NCBI GenBank assembly: GCA_022410635.1
Contig: JAJVDF010000212.1
Coordinates: 377,800 to 441,799, forward strand
Source of the DNA: Tretioscincus oriximinensis
Lineage: Eukaryota; Chordata; Lepidosauria; Squamata; Gymnophthalmidae
Reading direction: 5' to 3'
Length of the DNA stretch: 64,000 nucleotides
Positions 56,396 to 64,000 of this stretch are shown here, piece after piece. The position numbers and the translations under genes are program-made. Position 1 is the stretch's first letter; every line of letters begins with the position of its first letter. The notes under the pieces are model-generated. The model worked only from the letters and a program-made list of their open reading frames with translations. It ran no database searches and had not been told where the DNA came from.

Positions 56396-56577
56396 CTTAA
56401 GCACAGGCTCAGCAGGCATCAATCTGCTTCCCCAAACCTGAGGAATGATGGGTTCACTATCCCTTCAGACTGTTCAATTAGCTCTTCCGTTTCAAGTAGC
56501 TCTTCCAGATTTGAGGGCATTCTCCTACAGCAACATCCTACTCTTGCAATGCTGATGCACACCTGCAGTAGAAGCAG
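56396..56577 (+). other. Exon-like segment, product unrecognised
   Basis: Preceded by a strong polypyrimidine tract and AG (CTTTTCGCTCCCTTGTTTTC then AG, ending 56395) and followed by GCAG|GTAACT at 56577/56578. The 182-bp interval is open in one frame (LKHRLSRHQSASPNLRNDGF at its start, a serine-rich middle, and FEGILLQQHP later). I do not recognise the protein. It may be chance: serine runs come from repeated AGCTCTTCC words. Treat as a lead only. Confidence 0.25.
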
Positions 56578-56854
56578 GTAACTAGGGAAGGTTGAAGAAA
56601 ATCCGAGTAAAGCTGTAGCATAATATAATATAATGGAGCCAGCTCAGCAGCACAGCTAACATTTCTGACAGTACTGGTGCTCTCAGAGTTTAGCTTCACC
56701 AGAAGTTCACAGAAAAACAGTAACAGTTTCTTCTTGAGCAAGGAGCAGAGTAATATGGGTGCTTGAAGAATCATAAACAGAAAAGCCTGACACAATTATG
56801 GTGTATCTCCATTCTAGAGAGGTCAAAGATACTATGTTGTCAACTACATTAGAA
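56578..56854. other. No recognised feature
   Basis: No repeat recognised; an 85-codon minus frame (56538-56795) overlaps the exon-like segment and has no known domain. Confidence 0.4.
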
Positions 56855-57000
56855 CATGAACAGTGTTCAGGGTTGTTGAAAGAACCATTTGTTGTACATG
56901 TACAGTTGCAAATGGAGATGGTGAATCATTATTTGAAGACAGAGTGATGGATACATTGGCTGTGGCTCAATTCAGCAGGGCTCCTCTTATGTTCTCAAGC
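56855..57000 (+). mobile_element. CR1/L3-like LINE, 3' end
   Basis: GGATACATTGGCTGTGGCTC, then AATTCAGCAGGGCTCCTCTT and ATGTTCTC, is the family terminus. The upstream part is strongly diverged. Confidence 0.6.
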
Positions 57001-58295
57001 TATCTGATGGTCAATGGACAGTTTTTTAGCTTGCCTGNTAAGGTATTGTTAGTTTTATGGAATATAATTGTTGTGCTAACAAGCGCAAGGAATGGGTCCC
57101 TATTACTGCTCCAACAATTCTCGTTATTCTTTTTAAAGAATCAATTTTGCGCTTTCTGTCTAGTTTCATATTTCAAACGGGGACCACAAGAAATCAAAAG
57201 CTGGCAACTGTACAAATCTACCATGTGTTCATTTCCAAACTCCTTTAGAAGAACTAGCACCAGGGGTTTTTCATGGCTCCAACCCATTCTAAACTCATAA
57301 CAGAATTAAAAAGCCTATTTTTCTCAGGGGCTGCCANTCTAATGCTTTTCAGATACTCAGTGTACAATTTGAAAAGCACAAAATGAAATAATGGAGCTAT
57401 GCAATTGCAAAACATGGAAGGTATTTTACTATCCACCTCTTAGACAAGAAAGGGGGTAACCATGAATAGCCCCAACAATGGATGCAAAGAAAAAGTCTTT
57501 TCTGTGTACCTCTACTAAGTAATTTTCTGGAGATTACGGCCAATAAATATTATTATTCATTTTCTTTAAACTATTTATGTAGGAAATGTCTGCCTAAATG
57601 GAAGCAAAACAGCTTTCCTATGCTTTATATGTATTTATTCAAAAATAAAAACAGCTTTTATATATGTCACTCTTTTCCTCCTCTTACCTATACATCTGAC
57701 TTTTCATTCTAAACTTTAATATCATCCCTGTCTGTCTACCTGTCTATCTGTTTGTCTGTTTGTCTCTCTTAAAACCTACAGCAGTTGTACCAGGGCAATC
57801 GCTGAATCCTCAGTTACTAAAGAACGAAAGAGGAAAGAAGAGGGACACAAAGCATTTTTCAACAGATATGATTGGGACAAATAGATTCTGGAAGTTAAGC
57901 AGAACAAATTCCCATTCAGTTGGATCAAAATACTCTAGTACTAAATAANACAATATGAAAGTAAATCTCATTGAAACCAGTTATTTTATCAGTGAAAAAA
58001 ACCCATCATTTTTCAGTCACTTCAAAATAAAGAAAAATTTAAAATATTCTAAACACAGTGATAGATTATTTCAAAAGAAAAAGTAATAACTCCATTATCC
58101 CATTTAGAGTCAACCTCTATCATTGTTTTTGTTTTTTACAGGAAAACCAAAGTTTGACTTAATATAGAAGGTAGCAGAAAATTGAAGAACACACAAAAAT
58201 AACAACAACACAAAAGGCAACAAATTTGGGAAATAATTTGCATGAAATATAAATCCCATGATTTTGCTATCCACAATGTCTTATGGCTAAGAATC
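57001..58295. other. No recognised feature; (TGTC)n at 57728
   Basis: A (CTGT/CTAC)n tetranucleotide tract is at about 57728-57766. The 145-codon frame at 56863-57300 starts inside the LINE tail and has no known domain. Confidence 0.45.
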
Positions 58296-58336
58296 TAACA
58301 TCTACTACATGCTCAACTAACATCTACTACATGCTT
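58296..58336. repeat. Short tandem duplication
   Basis: CTAACATCTACTACATGCT occurs twice, separated by two or three bases. Confidence 0.9.
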
Positions 58337-59439
58337 ACTGTTGCTGTTCTGTACTATCAAGCTGGGTTCAACCTCTGGTGGCTGCATGAACTCATCCATG
58401 CAATTTTTGGCACCAAGAAATAGTTCAATATTTCTTTCTTCCAAGGAGATGCCATGTATCAAGCCTTTAACTCTACTTTGCAAGCAGTTGCTCCATCGGG
58501 GCACCTTGGCTATCTGTGTCTGCAGAAGTTTGGCTGATTCCAGATTAGCAAAGGGGCCAGTAGTCGAAGAAAGAGAACAAGATCTCTTNGCGTGAGCAGC
58601 TTAGAGGCCCAAGAATAGAAATGTATAAATAAATGCACAATATGAAATCTTAAACTAACTCTGATTGGAAAGGCTGCTTCAATAAATAACATTTAAGATG
58701 CAGGCATAATGTCCATCATTCATGTCAGCTTCTCCAACTTCTGTCTTTCAAACATGCAATCCAAGGGCAATGCAGTATCAAGGGAGGTTAATCTGGTTCC
58801 AGGCAAAACCACGTTGTCTCTCCATAGCCCTTGTTAGCTCACTCTAGAAACACTTAAGAATACAGCCTAAGTGGTTTAAATGCAAACCCTTTGAGAGATC
58901 CAAAGGAGATAAGGACTTTCCAGTAGGATTAGCTGTTCAGAGCAAAACAAAAAGAAAAATAATAGATCAAAATGGGATGAATTATGGTTATATATAAATA
59001 TTAAAAAATATTTATTATTTTTGAAAAAAGGAGTAACAAAGCTCAAACATACTCTTATATAAATGTCAATATATGTATTTTGACCCAGCCTGTTTTGGGG
59101 GAACAAAGATAGAGGGGATTACATGAGATGTATATATTTGTATCATGTTAAAACATTTATTCTATAATTTATTTNTTTTTNAAAAAAGAAATAAGTCCAG
59201 AGAACTAACAAAAGGAACCAGTGGATACCATTTACATTTGCAAATTTTCTTAATATTGATATTATCCTATATCATATCATTCTTATTTGTTGGCATTTTA
59301 ATTGTATTTTCACACAACCCCTGAAACAGATGCCTTGACAAAACACATTGTGGGTATTCCCTTGAAGTAGAAACTAAATTATTTTACATAAATTGTTTGT
59401 CTTATTTATGTTGCATCTTTCTTTTGATAGAACTCTCTG
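58337..59439. other. No recognised feature
   Basis: Opposed 84- and 63-codon frames at 58313-58595 and a 76-codon minus frame at 58876-59106 are unsupported. AT-rich. Confidence 0.4.
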
Positions 59440-59573
59440 AGGCTGCTTTCACACATCATTCTGGTATATTTGGATATTCTGGAATAAAGTATGGATATTC
59501 CTGAAAAAACCAGTATCAGGAACACTTTGTTCCAGAATTTCTCAAAATAGCGGAAATATGTGACATACTTGTT
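59440..59573. mobile_element. GGCTGCATCC-type MITE, diverged
   Basis: AGGCTGCTTTCACACATCAT, then TTGGATATTCTGGAATAAAG, then TTTGTTCCAGAATTTCTC and a degraded right end ATATGTGACATAC. The centre is family-like and the right arm is weak. Confidence 0.5.
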
Positions 59574-60126
59574 TCTCTCCTTTTTTTGTTTTTGCTTTTG
59601 TGTTCTGCCCTATTTTTATATTTCTTTGATCAGAAGAATAGGCCAACATGGATGCAATTAGCTTTTAGTAATGCGTTTCTAAATTATTCATTTTTATAAT
59701 TGTGTAAATTTATAATGTTGAACACTACTTTGAACCATTAGTTTGAAAAAGCAGTATGATGTATTAATAAACTGAAATCATACGAAGTAATTTACTATCA
59801 GATCAATAATTCTTTTACAAAATGAAACAAAAGGAAGCTAAAATTATTGAGTATATCATTTACTAAGAACAGCTAAGTACTGCTAGCAAATGAAGGTATG
59901 CATGGGATACGCAACAAGATAGCTAAGGAACAGACAGAGTTCACTGGTGCTTTGCAGATACCCCTGAGCTACACCTACTATCATCCATGTCCACTGACCA
60001 GGCTGGATCTGGCTGATGGGAATTGGATTCCAATCACACATGAAAAACATTACTAACACCAAGGCCAATGCCTCTACCTTGTCACAGCATCAAAATCTCA
60101 GGTTTATGACATGCATGGTATCAATA
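59574..60126. other. No recognised feature
   Basis: AT-rich; a 61-codon minus frame (59883-60068) is unsupported. Confidence 0.4.
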
Positions 60127-60208
60127 TATACTGCTCAAAGCAATTAAGGGAACACGTTAACGTAACAGTGTAACACTAAGTGTTCCCTTAATTGTTTTAA
60201 GCAGTATA
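60127..60208. mobile_element. 78-bp mariner-type MITE with TA duplication
   Basis: The element is 60129-60206: TACTGCTCAAAGCAATTAAG on the left and CTTAATTGTTTTAAGCAGTA on the right, flanked by TA. Same length and ends as 13203-13280. The centre differs (CGTTAACGTAACAGTG). Confidence 0.8.
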
Positions 60209-60544
60209 CATATGGACACCCAAGCTCCTATACTGCTCTGAAAGTAGAAGCAACATCAGTCTCTCCAAAAGTGTTAACATTTTATTCCCATCTGGAGAAG
60301 ACAAAAATCAGGATTTGGGTAGTATTTATCTCCTCCATCAATACGAAGGATGAGAGATGCCTCTTGTATTTATAATAAAGTGGAGGAGAAGAAGAAAGGA
60401 ATTTCCCATAGTCTATGTCAAAAATAGTTATCCAGAATCAACTGTATGGCAACTTTCTTTAAACTACAGGGTCAACTGACCAGGAAAGGAACCCCATAAA
60501 ATAAATACACTTCAAAGTTTAAAACAACCCCAAACCTTTCAAAT
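60209..60544. other. No recognised feature
   Basis: AT-rich, no frame above 60 codons. Confidence 0.4.
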
Positions 60545-60725
60545 CTCAATTAAAAATGTGTTTCTTCACTTTTTCCTTTGCAAATATTATTCCTGTTTTA
60601 TTTTCTATTAATTTTGCTGTTTGTTTTGTTTTTGTAACATTGTATTTTTACATTGTATCTTGTANTTTATATGCTTTGTACACTAAGTACAGGATGAGCG
60701 CTATACAAATAAACAGTAATTAGAA
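60545..60725 (+). mobile_element. L2-like LINE 3' tail, diverged
   Basis: Weak LKMCFFTFSF-like coding end, then TTTGTAACATTGTATTTTTA and GGATGAGCGCTATACAAATA. The 'GCGCTATACAAATAAA' ending is of L2 type. Confidence 0.45.
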
Positions 60726-62059
60726 TATTATAATACCCCTCACTTTCAGAAGAACCAATTCCCCATTCAAAAGTCAAACTCCCGTATTCTGAGTTATAAT
60801 CTTCAGACTAGCATCCGCATTTATGAATCTATAATTGGATTTCTGTACGGAGCAGGTGATTTGATTCAGTAGCCTCACTTGTCCCTTTTTATGCTTTGTT
60901 TCTATTCTATGATAATAAAAAATCCTCCTATTTTTCTCCTCACAAACACACTTAGAGTTTTCACATGAGTCATTTTAACATAGGACTAGGAAGAAATGCA
61001 CATTGACATAATTCTCCATGCATGTTGCCCCAACGCAACTCAAATTCCTCTCATAATGCTACACATCAACTATAAAACTAAGTTTCGTTGGAAATTGAAG
61101 AAATCTCTCATTATATCAGTTAGTTTCTTTCTGACATAGGAAACCTTCAAGGAACAAGGACAGACAAGGGGGTACAGGCAGGCATTTTTTAAAATCTGAT
61201 ATTGCACAATTTGAAATAATATTTTAAAGAGAAGCATAAACCCCAGTGAGGATACCCCACCGTAATCAGTTCAAAAGACAAATAGTCGCTGATCATCTTT
61301 CCTCCAAGATGTTTTGGCTGCCAACTGTGAAACACTGGATTTCTCATTTCAACAGCCTTGAAAGACACTTTGAAGGGAGTGAAGAGAGAAACAGAAGTCT
61401 TAGCTGAGGCCAAGAACCCTAAGAGTTTCAAGGCAAATTGTCAGGGAGGCAGCAAAAAGAAGACAGGCTTGAAATCTTCACAGTGTGACCAGAACAGCAT
61501 AAAAATAAACAACCAAGTTAATTCACCCCTTATAGTTATGTGTGTAAGGGGGGGATGGGAATGTAGTGAGGCATCCCAAGGGATCTGCCAACATCATAAA
61601 AAATTGGATGTCCATATCCTGAAAATCATTGATGCTTTCAGAGGGAAATGATGGAACTTGAATTAAATACTGTGGGAGGGAAGGGGGGATTGGAAGGGAA
61701 AGCGAGAGAAGCTCTATTATGAAGTTTAATTCTCATTACCCACCTGCCAATCAGAAAGCAGTTAAACAAAAAGCAGCTCTTTTTATATCATCAGTTCATC
61801 TGTAAAATGCTTACATGCAGAAAGGTAAGTCCACTAAGACATGCCAAGCTTGGTCCCACCACCAAGCCAACTGGATTTGTGCCCAGGAGCATGAAAGGTC
61901 AGGGGCATGCATTCAATCCAACCTTTCACCTTCTGCCCGCATCTAACATGGTGGCTCACATCGTGCCCTATGTTCACCAAATACCAGAGTGCTATATTGT
62001 ATATTCCGAAAGTGAAGCAGACAAAGGTGAATGTGCTGTTGTAGGGAAAAACAGAACAA
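60726..62059. other. No recognised feature
   Basis: Frames of 97 codons (61358-61651, plus), 93 codons (61807-62088, plus) and 116 codons (61834-62184, minus) show no recognisable domain and conflict with each other. Confidence 0.4.
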
Positions 62060-62112
62060 TGAACAGAGGAATAGAGAAGTATAAATGAACAAAGGAATAG
62101 AGAAGTATAAAT
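62060..62112. repeat. 26-bp tandem duplication
   Basis: GAACAGAGGAATAGAGAAGT followed by ATAAAT occurs twice in a row with one base change (GAACAAAGGAATAGAGAAGT). Confidence 0.9.
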
Positions 62113-62227
62113 AATTGGAGATGGGGGAAAATGAGAGAATTTAATTCTACACAAATGTGGCTGGTAAGTCTGTGTATCATTCATTCATTTCTTTATTGAT
62201 TAGTCAAAAAGCCATATCATACAAAAA

Positions 62228-62494
62228 TGTTTGGAGACTACTGAAGAATTGGAGAGGTTAAGGACAGGCACACACGGATTTCATGTAGGAAGAATGACCA
62301 CTTTATTCTTTACACAGCTTGTTTACAACAACCTACTAACACATTCTTGCTATGTGCATCTGTACTTATATAAATGTGGTCATTCATAAACATATCAATA
62401 TCTCATAGATAATTAGCAGGTACAAAAACAGAATTTTAGGGGAAAATAAGGGAGTATCCAAAGGAGGAAACTGACAGTAGCTAGAAGCCCCACA
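62228..62494 (-). mobile_element. Possible solo LTR, minus strand
   Basis: On the minus strand it starts TGTGGGGCTTC and ends CTCCAAACA (TG...CA ends, 267 bp). It contains a TATA-like TTATATAAGTA (about 62365) and AATAAAGTGGTCATTC (about 62305), in the order promoter, poly-A signal, end. No clear target duplication and no internal region. Confidence 0.4.
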
Positions 62495-62895
62495 ATTTCT
62501 GAACTGGGTCCTGGTGTCCTGATTACCAATGTGTTGAACAAGCTGCAACTTCTAACTTGATTTCATAAAGAGAGAGAGAATTCAGAAGACGGGCAAACAG
62601 GAGTGCCAGGAGCTTGTCTGATATCTTCCACAGAAACTGAGCTGCCCATGAGATAGGTGTAGGATCTTTTTCTCAGTGGTGTAGGGATTACCCACCCTTT
62701 TTTTCTAATTTTAAAGCTGTGGCTTCAGAAGCAGGGATTCCCTTCTAGTTTTGTTTTCCATGCCCAGACAACGATGGGAAAGCATATGAGAAACTCATAN
62801 ATATATGAGTTTTTCAGACATTTTTGGTGCCTGTATGAGGGGGAAACACCAAGGCCTGAGTTCTCCCTCTAGGCCCCACCCACTTTTTACTGGGG
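62495..62895. other. No recognised feature
   Basis: A small palindrome ATATATGAGTTTTTC with GAAACTCATANATAT lies at about 62790-62818. Otherwise unassigned. Confidence 0.45.
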
Positions 62896-63115
62896 GTGGC
62901 CATTTTAAGTCATATGAATTCTGGCCATGCCCCTTTTGCCATGTGACTTCCAGCCCGTGGCCATTTTGGGTCATGCGAATTCTGGTCACACTCCCTTTTG
63001 GTCACATGGAAGCAATCATGTGACCAAAAAGTGGGTGGGGCAGAAGTCACATGACTCAAAGTGGCCTCCACCAGAAGTCACATGGCAAAAAAGGGGCAAG
63101 GCTGGAAGTCCGGGC
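62896..63115. repeat. Inverted tandem repeat (fold-back)
   Basis: Two forward units (62896-62955 and 62956-63010) with GTGGCCATTTTGGGTCATGC, GAATTCTGG and CCCTTTTGGTCACATG. They face two inverted units (63017-63072 and 63073-63110) with CATGTGACCAAAAAGTGGG, AGAAGTCACATGACTC and AAAGTGGCC. The whole can fold back on itself over about 100 bp. Confidence 0.8.
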
Positions 63116-63421
63116 AGGAATTTCTCGCCCCAGGGATGACTTTCCAGGGGGTGGAAATTTCCCACTGTTGCGCTCAAGCACTCCTTCCCGTCCCCTTTCC
63201 AAACTAAGAGATAAAGAGAAGAAAGAACTCTCTTGTTGGCTCAAAATACAAGACACTTTGCTCAGTGCTTCTAGCAGGGCCAGCACGGGTTTTATAAAGC
63301 AGATCAGCTTCCTTGTTTTATCAGTTAAAACAGTGTGTGATGGTGGAGAATGCTGAATAAAATTAACCACACCTTAAGCAAGCAAGCAGGTTTATTAAAA
63401 TCACATTAATGGAAAAGTAGT
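63116..63421. other. No recognised feature
   Basis: The opposed frames at 63051-63370 (about 100 codons each) overlap the fold-back repeat; no domain signature. Confidence 0.4.
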
Positions 63422-63500
63422 TGGCTACATCCAGATGTCACTTTCTTATTCCTCACTATTTGGATCTTACAGAATAAAGCATGATGTTACACTGAAGCTA
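63422..63500. mobile_element. GGCTGCATCC MITE, partial
   Basis: TGGCTACATCCAGATGTCAC at 63422, with ACAGAATAAAGCATGATGTT as a possible shortened opposite arm. Confidence 0.4.
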
Positions 63501-63734
63501 CCAGTGCCTTTTGCTGCCACATTATTTACATGCATTCCCAGTGTTTATGTCAACAAGTTTACAGAACAGATTCTCCTAACAACAGTTCAAACAGCCAAAT
63601 TTGAAGCAAAAAATTGCCATTTTGTTTGTGCAGGGGTCTCACATACACACCTTGGGGTGTTTTATGTCAGCAAACTATCAGGATATATACATCAGACCGG
63701 CAAGCAACAATTGTTTTTTGTGGGGGGGNTTTGC
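63501..63734. other. No recognised feature
   Basis: Covered in part by a 101-codon plus frame (63435-63740) with no recognisable content. Confidence 0.4.
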
Positions 63735-63885
63735 ATATAGATTTTTATTAATTTAACAACGAAAGAAAGTAAACATTGTATACATATATACAGNGAGAAT
63801 ACAACAAAAGAAAATAAATTAACATAAACAGATACATAAAAAACATATATATATATATCTCACCCACCTCCCTCTGTCCCGGACC
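63735..63885 (-). mobile_element. Possible L1 3' UTR, minus strand
   Basis: The plus strand begins ATTTTTATTAATTTAACAAC and ends at CACCCACCTCCCTCTGTCCC. In minus orientation this is a purine-rich stretch, then AT-rich sequence, then an A-rich end, similar in layout to 55029-55200. Includes (AT)n at 63846-63860. No coding part is visible. Confidence 0.35.
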
Positions 63886-64000
63886 GTGATCGGAATCGGC
63901 ATGACAGTATTACAAGTCTAAGCTTTTGTATGAGAGCTGTAGTCTCCTTCAATAATAGATTAATAAGGGCTGCCTGAAACACTCATATCATATATACTTC
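63886..64000. other. Window end, no recognised feature
   Basis: Contains GGACCGTGATCGGAATCGGC at 63881-63900, unusually CpG-rich for this window. If the minus-strand L1 continues, this would be the end of its coding part. Confidence 0.35.

Noticed and set aside
56863..57300. 145-codon plus frame
   Set aside because: Starts within a LINE 3' tail and has no domain signature; likely chance.

Overview
The window looks like non-coding, repeat-dense nuclear DNA of a squamate reptile (lizard or snake). The base composition is AT-rich and the longest open frames belong to retroelements. The repeat mix is what points to squamates: a CR1 LINE with the (ATTCTATG)n-type 3' end, a second CR1/L3-like LINE family in many small pieces, L2-type tails ending in (AAAT)n, a decayed RTE-BovB copy, a tRNA-derived SINE, an L1 of the kind with a C-terminal CCHC knuckle, and many short palindromic DNA transposons. 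I found no cellular gene that I can name, no tRNA or rRNA gene and no CRISPR array. The window is therefore best read as intergenic or deep-intron sequence. One stretch (56396-56577) has exon-like splice signals but an unrecognised product.

Layout. 0-9 kb: a LINE 3' tail, a 442-bp hAT-like element with an 8-bp target duplication, several palindromic MITEs, a Tc1/mariner-like palindrome, and a 5'-truncated CR1 on the minus strand (6984-8560). 10-14 kb: a decayed BovB on the plus strand with a CR1/L3 tail joined to its end, a 78-bp mariner-type MITE, and two opposed CR1/L3 tails. 14-27 kb: mostly unclassified DNA with a tRNA-SINE (minus) and an old CR1-like reverse-transcriptase fragment (plus). 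27-29 kb: a long pyrimidine-rich tract next to LTR-like, tandemly duplicated sequence. 31-38 kb: a CpG-rich element made of stacked hairpins (33.9-34.9 kb), a fold-back retroposon copy with 13-bp target duplications (36.3 kb), and an L2 tail between 43-bp direct repeats (37.2-37.5 kb). 38-52 kb: L2 and CR1/L3 tails and more MITEs.

52.2-56.2 kb is the most informative part. It holds an L1 insertion of about 3 kb with a nearly open ORF2 (reverse transcriptase FADD box and CX3CX7HX4C knuckle) and candidate target duplications. It is followed directly by a copy of an unnamed retroposon whose minus strand carries a hammerhead-ribozyme-like core downstream of a TATA-like box, and then by a CR1/L3 C-terminal fragment. 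57-64 kb: a second 78-bp mariner MITE, a possible solo LTR, and an inverted tandem repeat near 63 kb.

The parts do not form a pathway. They record successive waves of transposition, with L1 as the youngest-looking insertion and CR1-like and BovB copies as the oldest. The sequence also has many isolated single N positions, which look like masked ambiguous bases and not gaps.
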